From Pedobacter mendelii (GTDB taxonomy: Bacteria; Bacteroidota; Bacteroidia; Sphingobacteriales; Sphingobacteriaceae), in contig NZ_BMDJ01000010.1 in assembly GCF_014635725.1 (NCBI RefSeq), forward strand, positions 62,001-126,000: a stretch of 64,000 bases of DNA, in the 5' to 3' direction. Below, piece by piece: positions 1 to 8,978 of the stretch. The notes beneath the pieces were generated by a model, which saw only the letters and a list, made by a program, of their open reading frames with translations, made no database searches and was not told the DNA's origin. A program made the position numbers and the translations under genes. Position 1 is the first letter of the stretch. Each line of letters opens with the position of its first letter.

Positions 1-319
1 CAGGTGATGAATCAAAAATCTCTTCAACAGTATGTTCGTCATAAATTTCATCGCCAGAATTCATAAACAAAATATAATCGCCTTTGGCTAAAGCCAACCC
101 TTTGTTCATGGCATCGTATATTCCTTTATCAGGCTCCGAAACTATTTTCGAAATCTGATTTTTATATTTTTGAACAACCTCTAAAGTTCCATCGTTAGAT
201 GCACCGTCGATAACCAAGTATTCGATATCCTTAAAGGTTTGATTGATTACAGAATTTATCGTTCGTTCAATGTCGCGAACGTTATTATATACGATTGTAA
301 TTACCGACAGCTTTGGCAT
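1..319 (-). CDS. Glycosyltransferase family 2, partial (N-terminal part)
   Basis: The reading frame begins at an ATG at 319 and runs off the window start, so only about 106 N-terminal residues are visible. The protein begins MPKLSVITIVYNN and continues with INSVINQTFKDIEYLVIDG, the nucleotide-sugar-binding start of a GT-A fold GT2 enzyme. It then shows a DKGIYDAMNKG stretch and NSGDE at the place of the metal-binding acidic motif. It would add a sugar to a growing surface glycan on the cytoplasmic side. It resembles the complete GT2 at 62533-63279, which has the same DAGIYDAMNKG type segment, so the two are probably paralogues. It lies downstream of the GT4 gene and the nuclease remnant on the same strand. 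The acceptor and the sugar cannot be read from the sequence. Confidence 0.85.
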   Translation of the reverse strand, partial: MPKLSVITIVYNNVRDIERTINSVINQTFKDIEYLVIDGASNDGTLEVVQKYKNQISKIVSEPDKGIYDAMNKGLALAKGDYILFMNSGDEIYDEHTVEEIFDSSP

Positions 320-329
320 ATTAATTCCA

Positions 330-854
330 TTAACTTTTTAAGTGTTTCAACATTAGATAATCCGCCGTGCTTAAACTCCAAAATTCTGATGCTGTTTTTT
401 GAATATAAAATATCTTTTCCTCTATTTTCTGAGTTTCCTGTATAATTTCTAAATGATGCGAAAAACTTAATCCAAAAAATGATTTTTCCAATTTGGCCGA
501 CACTGTTGGTCTAAATGTAATCTCTTCTAAATCAATTGTTTGTAATTGGTTCGACAATGTTGGTCTAATTTGAGTTTGTTCTTCCCAAGCTTCAAAAAAG
601 AGACGCATTCGCTTGATGTAAGTTGCTGAAAAACCTCTTAAACCGGGTAATTCAACTTGCAAATCGGCAGAGAGAATTTCGATAACTTTTGCTCCCCACT
701 TTTCTTCCTCGATTTTATGGGAGATAAATTTGCCTATTGCAAAGTAAAGCGTTAAAAGTTCTTTGTTAACAAGAGTTGCAGCCCTGTAGCGACTTTGTAA
801 AATTGCCGATTTTAATGCTTTGATATTTTCGATATAGTTTTTGGATAATTCCAT
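330..854 (-). pseudogene. Truncated YhcG/DUF1016-type nuclease, N-terminal domain only
   Basis: From an ATG at 854 the product is about 174 residues, starting MELSKNYIENIKALK. Segments such as ARRAATLVNKELL-like helices, GKFISHKIEEEKWGAKVI, FSATYIKRMRLFFEAW and LSFSHHLEII fit the DUF1016 N-terminal domain of YhcG-type proteins. In that family a C-terminal PDDEXK nuclease domain normally follows, giving about 340 to 380 residues. Here the frame ends soon after EFWSL, where the family usually continues into the linker and nuclease, and a new GT2 gene begins 11 bases later. The active site is therefore absent and I treat the gene as a remnant. A start upstream of 854 would be a TTG inside the glycosyltransferase gene and is unlikely. 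The family identity is from memory of its sequence pattern. Confidence 0.7.
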
Positions 855-855
855 T

Positions 856-2127
856 TTACTTCGGTTGCAAATCAATTAGTGTTTCATACAAATGAATATG
901 CTCTGCAGCAATAACTTCTTCCGAAAAATCGGTTAAAATCCCTAACCTTGCTGCTTTTTGTACTTCTTCCTTATTTGGGCGATGATAAAGCCACTCTATT
1001 CCATTTGCTAAATCGGCAGCATTCTGGTATTCAGCCAAATAACCATTTTTTTGATGTTTAACCATATCTGGAATGCCGCCAGTAGTAAAAGCAATTACAG
1101 GTGTAGCACAAGCAAGACTTTCCATAACCGTGTTTGGTAAATTATCTTCGAGAGATGGCGTTATAAACGCATCGGCAGCCGAGTAACATTTTGCCAAGTG
1201 TTCATCTTTATTTATAGTACCCAAAAAGGTAGTTTTGAAGGGAAATTCGGGCATTTCTGCGTTTTCTTTGTTCCCGAAAATTACCAGTTCTATTTTCTCT
1301 TTGTCAATTCCTTTTCGTTTAGATAAAATTTCTAGTGCTTCAATTAAATATGGTGTTCCTTTATGTTTATCGTTTTTTGAGGGCATAAAACCACTCATTA
1401 AAACAAACTTATCAGGATTTATTTTTAGGATTTTCTTCGCCTCACTTTTTACATAAGGCTTAAAAATATTTGTTTCGATGGTATTCGGAATTACAGTTGC
1501 TTTACGGGTTCCAAGCAAACTGCTAAATTTTACCGAACTTGCCATCCACTTACTTGGCGCAACAATGTGAAAGTTTAATTTGGTATAAGCCTTCTGTTTC
1601 CGTAACCAGGTTTTATGCGAAATATCGTTATCGCCACTAATTTTTAAAATGGGGCAATTGCCGCATTGATGATGAAAATTTTCGCAACCATAACGCACAT
1701 GGCAACCGCCTGTAAAAGCATTACTATCGTGAAAAGTCCAAACGATGGGCTTTTCCAATTCATCTAGTTCTGCTAAAAATTTAGGTGTTAAAAAACCATG
1801 GTTAACCCAATGTAAATGAATTACATCGGCACTTTTTACCTCAGGATGATTTTTTATCGAACGCCCAAACCATTGTAGGCTAAAAGGTGTTTTTACCGAT
1901 TTGCTTAACCATTTTGAATAATATCGTTCGGATAAAATATTGTAAACGGCTATGGCTTTTTGAATGGGTGATTTGCTGAAAGTATCAACCTTTAGATTTT
2001 CACCAAACTTATAATACACCAAAACTTTCGAATCAATTCCACTTGCTTTCAGGGCATCGCTTAGGCGTAAGCAGGCACGTCCCGCACCTCCATTTCCATC
2101 GTACGTATTTAGGTGTATTATTTTCAA
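856..2127 (-). CDS. Glycosyltransferase family 4
   Basis: This 423-residue protein has the two-domain GT-B layout of GT4 enzymes. The N-terminal domain starts MKIIHLNTYDGNGGAGRA, with a glycine-rich acceptor loop, and has VIHLHWVNHG and a cysteine cluster (GGCHVRYGCENF followed by CGNCP) seen in a subset of wall and colanic-acid type transferases. The C-terminal donor domain contains VLMSGFMPS, SLEDNLPNTVMES and ATPVIAFTTGG, the retaining donor-binding region. The start codon is TTG at 2127: the same frame has a TGA nine bases upstream and no earlier ATG, and the family normally starts at this point. A TATTTTTG promoter element lies only seven bases upstream. It probably transfers a sugar during surface polysaccharide synthesis; its substrate is unknown. 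Confidence 0.88.
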   Translation of the reverse strand: MKIIHLNTYDGNGGAGRACLRLSDALKASGIDSKVLVYYKFGENLKVDTFSKSPIQKAIAVYNILSERYYSKWLSKSVKTPFSLQWFGRSIKNHPEVKSADVIHLHWVNHGFLTPKFLAELDELEKPIVWTFHDSNAFTGGCHVRYGCENFHHQCGNCPILKISGDNDISHKTWLRKQKAYTKLNFHIVAPSKWMASSVKFSSLLGTRKATVIPNTIETNIFKPYVKSEAKKILKINPDKFVLMSGFMPSKNDKHKGTPYLIEALEILSKRKGIDKEKIELVIFGNKENAEMPEFPFKTTFLGTINKDEHLAKCYSAADAFITPSLEDNLPNTVMESLACATPVIAFTTGGIPDMVKHQKNGYLAEYQNAADLANGIEWLYHRPNKEEVQKAARLGILTDFSEEVIAAEHIHLYETLIDLQPK

Positions 2128-2134
2128 ATCAATT

Positions 2135-2142
2135 CAAAAATA
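2135..2142 (-). promoter_or_regulatory. Bacteroidota-type -7 box (TATTTTTG) for the GT4 gene
   Basis: Read on the minus strand the bases are TATTTTTG, an exact match to the TAnnTTTG consensus. The TTG start codon lies seven bases downstream, which would give a transcript with almost no leader. I found no TTG at the usual 17 to 23 base spacing upstream, so only half of the promoter is supported. Confidence 0.4.
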
Positions 2143-2228
2143 CATTTTATTGTTTACGAATATAAAAACTGTTGTGTATTTTCATCCTAATATTTTATTG
2201 CATTTTAATTGAAGGATGGAGCCTTTGA

Positions 2229-2272
2229 TGATTAAAATAATTATTTAGAAAAATTAATGATTATTTTAATCA
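2229..2272. promoter_or_regulatory. Perfect 13-bp inverted repeat upstream of the S41 protease
   Basis: TGATTAAAATAAT at 2229-2241 is exactly complementary to ATTATTTTAATCA at 2260-2272, with an 18-base spacer. It lies between the divergent GT4 and protease genes, ending 38 bases before the protease ATG. It could be a regulator-binding site or a hairpin in the leader. AT-rich DNA makes palindromes more likely by chance, so the role is uncertain. Confidence 0.45.
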
Positions 2273-2310
2273 AGTCGGGTTTAACTTCCCAAAGCCAAAC
2301 AAACAAAATC

Positions 2311-5300
2311 ATGATTAAAACCCTACTAAAATCGCTTGCTGCAATGGTGTTTTTGTTGCCTTTTAATGCATTTTCTCAAGGTCAAACCTATTTTTCTGCG
2401 TACCATGCTTTAACGCCCGATGCACAAACAATAGTATTCAGCTACGATGGAGATATATGGAAAGTTGCTCTTCAAGGTGGCTTAGCATCGAGAATTACGG
2501 CCATGCAAGGTGAAGAAATTAATCCAAAAATTTCTCCAGATGGTAAGTGGATGGCTTTTTCTTCTAATCAATATGGAAATTATGATGTGTACCTAATGCC
2601 GTTGGCAGGTGGTGATATTAAGCAATTAACTTTTAACGATGCATCGGATGAAGTGGATAACTGGAGTTGGGATTCAAAAACTATCTATTTTACTTCTGGA
2701 AGATTTAATTCATTTTCGAGTTATAAGGTTGGTATAAGCGGCGGAACAGCGGTTCGATTGTTCGAAAACTATTTTAATACCACACACCATATTGCAGAAG
2801 CTCCGGGCGGGGAATTATTCTTCAGCGATACCTGGGAAAGCTACCGTTTTGCAAATAGAAAGCACTACAAAGGTGCTTATAATCCGGATATTCAATCTTA
2901 CAATCCTAAAACAAAAGCTTATAAACAATATACGAATTACAACGGTAAAGATTTCTGGACGAGTGTAGATTCGAAAGGAAATGTATTTTTTGTTTCGGAT
3001 GAGGGAAATGAAGAATACAATCTTTATACTTTTTTGAGCGGAAAAAAAACGGCTCTTACTAATTTCGATACTTCTATAAAACGTCCTTTTGTTTCGGCAA
3101 ATGGAACAACCATTGTTTTCGAAAAAGATTATCAACTGTATACCTACGATGTGGCAACGAAAAAAACGGAGAAAGTAAACATCAGCACTTCCCGCAATCA
3201 GGTTTTAACGAAGGCACAGGAATATGATGTAAAAGGAAATATTTCAGCTTTTGATGTGGCCTCTGATGGTAAAAAAATGGCTTTTGTTTCTCGTGGAGAA
3301 CTTTTTGTAAGTGATGCTGATGGAAAATTTATCCGTAAAATTACCAATGGCGGCGAACGGGCAATGCAATGTAAATGGCTTGCCGATAACAAAACCATTT
3401 TGTTTTGCCAAACCTGGAATGGTTACCAAAACTGGTTTACGATAACAGGCGATGGAAAAGGAACGCCTAAACAGATTACTAAAGACAAAGCCAACAATAG
3501 AGATATTACGCTAAATAAAACCAAAACGATGGGTGTTTATTTAAGCGGAAGAAACGAATTAAAGCTGTTGGATTTGAAAACTTTCGAAAGCAAAACACTA
3601 GTAACAGATGAGTTTTGGGCGATTCAGAGTTCTACACCAAGCTTTTCGCCGAATGATGAATATGTACTTTTTACAGCCTACAGAAATTTCGAGCAGGATA
3701 TTTTGGTTCATAACATCAAGGGCAATAAAACAATCAATTTGACCAATACAGGTGTTACTGAAACCGACGCTGCCTGGTCGCCTGATGGAAAATATATTTA
3801 TTTTACGAGTGCGAGAACTGAGCCGGCTTACCCTTCAGGGAGTGAAAATGTTCATGTCTATCGCATGGCGCTAAATAATTACGATGCGCCTTATCGTTCA
3901 GATAAATTCGATGATTTGTTTAAAGAAACTGCTCCTGAGCCTAAAGATGTAAAGCCTGCTGTTGTAGATAAAAAAACCGCAAAAACTACGGATACTGCTA
4001 AAAAGAAAACAGATGTTAAACCAACGCCAAAACCTGCGGCCATTATTACTATAAATACTCAAAATATTTTGGATAGAGTAGAATTGGTTAGTCCTGCATT
4101 TGGTAGTCAGTTTGGAACCGATGTTTTTGCTAAGGGTGATAAAACCTATGTATTTTATTCTTCAAATCACGAAGGTGGCAAAAATGCAATTTATCGAACA
4201 ACTATAGAGCCTTTCGAAGCGAATAAAACTGAAAAAGTTGGCGAAGGAGAAGATTACAGTATTGTTCAGGCGGGCGATAAGTTTTTCACACTTGCAGGAG
4301 GTGTAATCAACAAGTATAACATTGAAGGGAACAAACAGGATAAAATTGATCATGCCTACAAATTTGTTAGAAACTTAAATGCAGAGTTTAATCAAATGTT
4401 CTACGAAACCTGGGTTGGCTTGGATGAAAATTTTTATGATGAAAATTTTCACGGAGTAGATTGGGAAAAAATGAAAAACCGTTACGCCGCTTATCTGCCT
4501 TATGTAAATAACAGAAGCGACTTAAGGATTTTGTTGAATGATATGCTGGGCGAATTAAATTCATCGCATATGGGCTTTAATAGTTCTGGTGCCGAAGAGC
4601 GCAAGAATCTAACTTACATTACCAATCAAACAGGAATTATGTTTGAAAATGAAAATCCTTATAAAGTTGAAAGGTTAGTTGCGAAAAGTAATGCATCGTA
4701 CAGTGGAGTGAATGTTAAGCCTGGAGATGTATTAACTGCTGTTAATGGAACGCAAGTAGATGATAAAATGGATAGAGATTTCTACTTCAGTAAGCCATCC
4801 TTAGATAAGGAAATGACTTTAACCTTCTCTCGTGCGGGGAAGGAAACCTTCGTAAACATCCACCCTCAAAATTCTGGCACTTTAAAAAACAATCTTTATG
4901 ATGAGTGGATTGCTAAAAATAAAACCAATGTAGATAAATGGGGAAACAACCGCATTGCCTATTCTTACATGAAAAATATGGGCTCAGGCGAATTGGAGCG
5001 TTTCTTATTGGATATGGTTGAACAGGAAGAAAATAAAGATGCTATTATTTTAGATTTACGCTACAATACAGGTGGAAATGTACATGATGCCGTACTGAAA
5101 TTCCTTTCCCAAAAACCATATTTAAAGTGGAAATATCGCGGAGGTAAAATGGCACCCCAAAGTAATTTCGGCCCGGCGGTAAAACCTATTGTTTTGTTGG
5201 TTAACGAGCAGTCTCTAAGTGATGCAGAAATGACTGCAGCCGGATTTAAGCAACTAAAACTGGGTAAAATCATTGGGACAGAAACCTATCGCTGGATAAT

Positions 5301-5502
5301 TTTCACTTCTGCAAAAGGTTTGGTAGATGGTTCTTCTTACCGTTTACCATCGTGGGGCTGTTATACAATGGATGGGAAAAACATCGAAAAGGAAGGTGTT
5401 AAGCCAGATATCTTTGTAAAAAACACTTTTGAAGACCGGCTTGCAGATAAAGACCCTCAATTAGAAAAGGCTGTTGCAGAGATTTTGAAGGATTTGAAAT
5501 AA
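2311..5502 (+). CDS. Tricorn-type S41 family peptidase, secreted
   Basis: This 1063-residue protein begins MIKTLLKSLAAMVFLLPF and has a signal peptide ending near AFSQ, so it acts in the periplasm or outside the cell. The first 550 residues hold TolB/WD40-like beta-propeller repeats (ISPDGKWMAFSSNQ, AWSPDGKYIYFTS), followed by a Lys/Thr/Pro-rich linker with DVKPTPKPA. A second propeller-like part, a PDZ-like region (VNVKPGDVLTAVNGTQV) and a C-terminal tail-specific protease domain follow. The probable nucleophile is Ser970 in NEQSLSDAEM, matching the tricorn SDxE pattern, followed by LGKIIGTETYRW. It is a serine peptidase acting on oligopeptides or misfolded envelope proteins. An in-frame ATG at 2257 lies inside the inverted repeat and would block the signal peptide, so 2311 is preferred. 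It is transcribed away from the GT4 gene. Confidence 0.9.
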   Translation: MIKTLLKSLAAMVFLLPFNAFSQGQTYFSAYHALTPDAQTIVFSYDGDIWKVALQGGLASRITAMQGEEINPKISPDGKWMAFSSNQYGNYDVYLMPLAGGDIKQLTFNDASDEVDNWSWDSKTIYFTSGRFNSFSSYKVGISGGTAVRLFENYFNTTHHIAEAPGGELFFSDTWESYRFANRKHYKGAYNPDIQSYNPKTKAYKQYTNYNGKDFWTSVDSKGNVFFVSDEGNEEYNLYTFLSGKKTALTNFDTSIKRPFVSANGTTIVFEKDYQLYTYDVATKKTEKVNISTSRNQVLTKAQEYDVKGNISAFDVASDGKKMAFVSRGELFVSDADGKFIRKITNGGERAMQCKWLADNKTILFCQTWNGYQNWFTITGDGKGTPKQITKDKANNRDITLNKTKTMGVYLSGRNELKLLDLKTFESKTLVTDEFWAIQSSTPSFSPNDEYVLFTAYRNFEQDILVHNIKGNKTINLTNTGVTETDAAWSPDGKYIYFTSARTEPAYPSGSENVHVYRMALNNYDAPYRSDKFDDLFKETAPEPKDVKPAVVDKKTAKTTDTAKKKTDVKPTPKPAAIITINTQNILDRVELVSPAFGSQFGTDVFAKGDKTYVFYSSNHEGGKNAIYRTTIEPFEANKTEKVGEGEDYSIVQAGDKFFTLAGGVINKYNIEGNKQDKIDHAYKFVRNLNAEFNQMFYETWVGLDENFYDENFHGVDWEKMKNRYAAYLPYVNNRSDLRILLNDMLGELNSSHMGFNSSGAEERKNLTYITNQTGIMFENENPYKVERLVAKSNASYSGVNVKPGDVLTAVNGTQVDDKMDRDFYFSKPSLDKEMTLTFSRAGKETFVNIHPQNSGTLKNNLYDEWIAKNKTNVDKWGNNRIAYSYMKNMGSGELERFLLDMVEQEENKDAIILDLRYNTGGNVHDAVLKFLSQKPYLKWKYRGGKMAPQSNFGPAVKPIVLLVNEQSLSDAEMTAAGFKQLKLGKIIGTETYRWIIFTSAKGLVDGSSYRLPSWGCYTMDGKNIEKEGVKPDIFVKNTFEDRLADKDPQLEKAVAEILKDLK

Positions 5503-5507
5503 TTGTA

Positions 5508-5578
5508 TTGATAAATTGCTGGATTGTTATGCTGTGCAAATTTAGCGGCAACAATTCAGCAATAAAACAATTCATCAA
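5508..5578. repeat. Large imperfect inverted repeat after the S41 protease
   Basis: TTGCTGGATTGTT at 5516-5528 pairs with AACAATTCAGCAA at 5550-5562 with one G-T pair, and TTGAT at 5508-5512 can extend the arm against ATCAA at 5574-5578. It lies just after the protease stop codon. It has no T-tract, so it is not a textbook terminator, though it could stabilise or end the transcript. Its composition resembles the 16-bp tandem units at 14505-14550. Confidence 0.5.
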
Positions 5579-5637
5579 TCTTAACTTTCGATTTTCCTAT
5601 TCTTTTCCGTTTCTTTGGGGTTGAATTATTTTAGCAC

Positions 5638-6384
5638 ATGGCAAATTTATTAACAGACAGAGCTTTTTGGGTAAATTATTGGGAAAGTAAAAAAGGACTT
5701 GCTGTTGAATTACCATCCGATTACGTTTTTCATCGCCAGCTGGCAGATATTATCAATAAAAACAAAGTGAAAAACGCGATTGAATTGGGTGGTTTCCCTG
5801 GATATTATGCTGTTTTTTTAAAAAAATACTTCAAAATTGATGTAACGCTTTTAGATTATTTTGTTCATCCGCCAGTTGTAAATGAGCTGCTTGATAAAAA
5901 TGGTTTAACCGAAAAAGACATTCACATCGTCGAAACGGATTTGTTTAATTATGTGCCAGAACAACAATATGATTTGGTGTTGAGTTGTGGTTTAATTGAA
6001 CACTTTAATGATACAGCAGATATAATTAATCGCCACATTGCTTTCGTAAAACCAGGCGGAACTTTGTTCATTACCTTGCCAAATTTCAAAGCTGTTAACG
6101 GATGGTTTCAAAAAAACTTCGATAAAGAAAATTACGACAAACACAATATTGATAGCATGAACCCGGAGCTGTTGAAGTCAATTTGCGAAAAAGCTGGCTT
6201 AAAAGAAGTGAAGGCTGGTTATTTTGGTAAGTTTAGCATTTGGTTAGAAAACGAATCTCAAAAATCAACAGGTGTTCGCTTATTCAAAAAACTTATATGG
6301 CTTAGCGGAAAAGTTTTTACAAAAATTATTCCTTTTGAAAGCAAAAGCTTGTCGCCATATATTATTTTAGAAGCAAGAAAGTAA
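5638..6384 (+). CDS. Class I SAM-dependent methyltransferase
   Basis: The 248-residue protein has a Rossmann methyltransferase core. Motif I is degenerate (NAIELGGFPGYYAVFL), the acidic strand-2 end is DVTLLDYFVH, motif II is QYDLVLSCGLIEHF, and KPGGTLFITLPNFKAV marks the strand after motif II. The C-terminal part (LLKSICEKAGLKEVKAGYF) is typical of type 11 methyltransferases. It probably methylates a sugar or lipid-linked glycan because it sits within a glycan cluster, but the substrate is not shown. It is on the plus strand and its stop is one base from the convergent fucosidase stop at 6386. Confidence 0.85.
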   Translation: MANLLTDRAFWVNYWESKKGLAVELPSDYVFHRQLADIINKNKVKNAIELGGFPGYYAVFLKKYFKIDVTLLDYFVHPPVVNELLDKNGLTEKDIHIVETDLFNYVPEQQYDLVLSCGLIEHFNDTADIINRHIAFVKPGGTLFITLPNFKAVNGWFQKNFDKENYDKHNIDSMNPELLKSICEKAGLKEVKAGYFGKFSIWLENESQKSTGVRLFKKLIWLSGKVFTKIIPFESKSLSPYIILEARK

Positions 6385-6385
6385 A

Positions 6386-7837
6386 TTACGGTGTCTTTTT
6401 ATAAATCCCGAATTCGCTTAGCGTAATACAAACCGGCGATTTTGTAATGTTTAATCTAATTTTTGAAGTTGTAACTGGCTTATCCAATTTGATTAATCGC
6501 TTAGCGCCAATACTTGTTCCATCGTATATTTTCTTCCACTCATTATTTTCGAAAACCTCGATATTAAATTCCTCTATTCTTTGTCCTAAAGGAATGTATT
6601 CCTGCAGGCTGATAATGTCGAAAGTTTTATCAGTCCTTAAGTCAAACTCTAGTTTTGCCGTGTGGATATTATCTGCTGTTGCCCAGTAAGTCTGCTTGTT
6701 GTTATCTAAAAGTTTAGCAACGCCAAAAGCGCTACCTCGAATATTATTAGCTTTTACAATTGCTTTTACAGCTAAATTATTTGCAAAGGTATGTTTAACC
6801 ATATCACCGAATACTTTTAAAGATGCTACATCGTCTTCATGCAATTGTCCACGAGTATCGGGCGCCAAGCCTAAATCTAAACCAGCGCCATGGCCAACGC
6901 TTTGCAAGTATAAATCAAACAAGGTTTCAGGTGTTTTTGGTTTTTCCGAAGGATGGTAAAACCAGCCTTTTCTTAGCGGTACATCGCATTCCGCAGGCAT
7001 CCAATATTTACCGTTTCTTATACCCATTGGGCTTTGCGGGTAATTTGCTTGTCCTGGAACAGCCACATTTTTTCCTTCAGGAGGAAGGGGTGTAAAAGTT
7101 GCCCAACTAGTCTCTGCAGCGGTTCCATCTTCACTACCAACCCAACGAATATCCAACCCAATATCACTGAAAATATTTGCCATAGGCTGCATTTTTCTGG
7201 TGATGCCCCATGTATTATTCCAATCGTAGTAGGTCGTATTATCAATCGAGCGTTTTTCTTTTGCTCCGCCGTAATATCCATCTCCACCATTTGCGCCATC
7301 ATGCCAACTCATAAAAAGATCTCCGTAATTACTATAAAGCTCTTTAAGCTGTGCCTGATAAATGGCCAGGTATTCTGAGGTTCCATATTTTGCATTATTC
7401 CTATCCCAAGGAGAGCAATAAACGCCAAAGCTTAATCCGTTTTTCCTGGTAGCTTGTTCAATTTCTTTAACCAAATCTCCTTTTCCATTCCTGAACGGGC
7501 TTTTAGAAATATTATATTCAGTTGTTTTAGTTGGCCAAAGTGCGAAACCATCGTGATGTTTAGCAACTAAAATAATGCCTTTCAGCCCACCTGCTTTAGC
7601 GGCTTTTATTATTTGTTCTGCATTAAAATCTGTAGGGTTAAATGTTTTTGGGTCAGCATCACCGAATCCCCATTCTTTATTTTCGAAAGTGGTTGGCGTG
7701 AAATGTATCAATCCATAAACTTCAATATCATGCCATGCAAGCTGCCTTTTTGATGGTAAAGCTCCATAAGGTTTTGGTGCAGTTTGAGCATTTGTTAGTG
7801 TAGTAAATGAAAGAAGTAGGATGGTTAGCCATTTCAT
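6386..7837 (-). CDS. Alpha-L-fucosidase, GH29, secreted
   Basis: This 483-residue protein has a signal peptide (MKWLTILLLSFTTLTNAQ) and a GH29 catalytic barrel. Diagnostic segments are WHDIEVYGLIHFTPTTFENK near the start, LVAKHHDGFALWPT, GVYCSPWDRN, and LFMSWHDGANGG, where the Asp is the expected nucleophile. The last 120 residues resemble a discoidin-like beta domain (FDIISLQEYIPLGQRIEEF, VTTSKIRLNITKS). It should hydrolyse alpha-linked L-fucose in the periplasm or at the cell surface. It lies in a cluster of glycan-synthesis genes although it is a degradative enzyme. Its position could reflect remodelling of the cell's own fucose-containing glycan or chance; gmd at 49047 can start a GDP-fucose route. 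Confidence 0.9.
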   Translation of the reverse strand: MKWLTILLLSFTTLTNAQTAPKPYGALPSKRQLAWHDIEVYGLIHFTPTTFENKEWGFGDADPKTFNPTDFNAEQIIKAAKAGGLKGIILVAKHHDGFALWPTKTTEYNISKSPFRNGKGDLVKEIEQATRKNGLSFGVYCSPWDRNNAKYGTSEYLAIYQAQLKELYSNYGDLFMSWHDGANGGDGYYGGAKEKRSIDNTTYYDWNNTWGITRKMQPMANIFSDIGLDIRWVGSEDGTAAETSWATFTPLPPEGKNVAVPGQANYPQSPMGIRNGKYWMPAECDVPLRKGWFYHPSEKPKTPETLFDLYLQSVGHGAGLDLGLAPDTRGQLHEDDVASLKVFGDMVKHTFANNLAVKAIVKANNIRGSAFGVAKLLDNNKQTYWATADNIHTAKLEFDLRTDKTFDIISLQEYIPLGQRIEEFNIEVFENNEWKKIYDGTSIGAKRLIKLDKPVTTSKIRLNITKSPVCITLSEFGIYKKTP

Positions 7838-7940
7838 ATTGATGGGATTTGCAACTAAAGTACAAAGAATATCAATTATCGCTAATGGAATTTTGGATTA
7901 TTTAAATAAACTTGAGTATGAAACAAGATCCGTTCTTCGC

Positions 7941-8846
7941 TTAACTTTTATTCATCTTTTCCTTAACAAATCGCTTTATTCTTTCCCAAAGATTTCCTTT
8001 ACGGTTTGACAAGAAGTTTTTTATGGTTTGATAAGCTGCAGGATTTTCTCCAATTACAGCAGGAAATTCGGTTATTGGTTTAGGGTTGATGATAACATTA
8101 TAAATATCGTTAATGCCTGAATGAACGCCTGTTCCGTCGTGTCCAATGTTATTAACTAATGATTGGGACGGATTTAACGTTAAACCACCCTTTAAAAAGA
8201 TTGAAGCGTACCAACGAATTGCCCAGCTATTATTTTTGCCACTTTTGAATTCCTGCATCTGTTTCCAAAAATTCATGGTATTATCAATAGCAAAGGCTGA
8301 TTTTTTCTTCCCATCAAATTGTTTTATCAAGCTATCAATATCCGGTTCAAAATTTTTCCAGGCCCTTGCCCAGGTTGCCCAACCCCAACTTGTTGCTGCT
8401 CTATAAAAAAATGTTTCTGGAAGTTCGTCGTGTTTTAACGGATACATATATGCACCGATATGCATCACTTTATCTTCATTTGCGTACCGAGTTAAACCTT
8501 CGTTAAAATAGGTTAAGGTATGCGGAGAGGTAACTAAGTCATCTTCAAAAACAATTACTTTTCCATAATCATTTATTAATTGGGTAACGCCAGCAATAAC
8601 CGAGTTTGCTAAACCGGAGTTTGTTTTACGTTCTATAACTTTTACCGATTTAAAGCCATCAATTTTATTAATAATAGCCCTAACTTCTGCAACTTTCTCC
8701 TCATCCTGCTTGGTTTTGGCTCCATCAGAAAATATAAACAATTTACTTTCTGTTGCAAGATTATTCTGCTGCAGAAACTTAATGGTTCGTTCGGTATGTT
8801 TTGGACGATTGTAAACAAATAGTGCTATAGGAGCGAGGTTTTGCAT
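7941..8846 (-). CDS. Glycosyltransferase, GT-A fold (GT2-like)
   Basis: The 301-residue protein starts MQNLAPIALFVYNRPKHTER, a variant of the GT-A nucleotide-binding strand, and continues with LFIFSDGAK. KVIVFEDDLVTSPHTLTYF carries the acidic metal-binding motif (EDDL), and FFYRAATSWGWATWARAW is a conserved block of this subgroup. WAIRWYASIFLKGGL and NIGHDGTGVHSG also fit the family. It would transfer a sugar in the surface glycan assembled by this cluster. It is on the minus strand, about 100 bases upstream of the fucosidase. The sugar and linkage cannot be inferred. Confidence 0.82.
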   Translation of the reverse strand: MQNLAPIALFVYNRPKHTERTIKFLQQNNLATESKLFIFSDGAKTKQDEEKVAEVRAIINKIDGFKSVKVIERKTNSGLANSVIAGVTQLINDYGKVIVFEDDLVTSPHTLTYFNEGLTRYANEDKVMHIGAYMYPLKHDELPETFFYRAATSWGWATWARAWKNFEPDIDSLIKQFDGKKKSAFAIDNTMNFWKQMQEFKSGKNNSWAIRWYASIFLKGGLTLNPSQSLVNNIGHDGTGVHSGINDIYNVIINPKPITEFPAVIGENPAAYQTIKNFLSNRKGNLWERIKRFVKEKMNKS

Positions 8847-8978
8847 GTTAGTTTTTTGCCATTTAAGAAATTGCTAATTTCTAGTTTAATATATTTTTTT
8901 TCTAATGAGTAAGGTATTGCAATTTAAATCTTTACCATTTAAGGAATATAAGATTCATATAAGTTGGATGCAAAAATA

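Noticed and set aside
7018..7378. Overlapping frames within the fucosidase gene
   Set aside because: They lie on other frames or on the opposite strand of a clear GH29 gene and show no family features.
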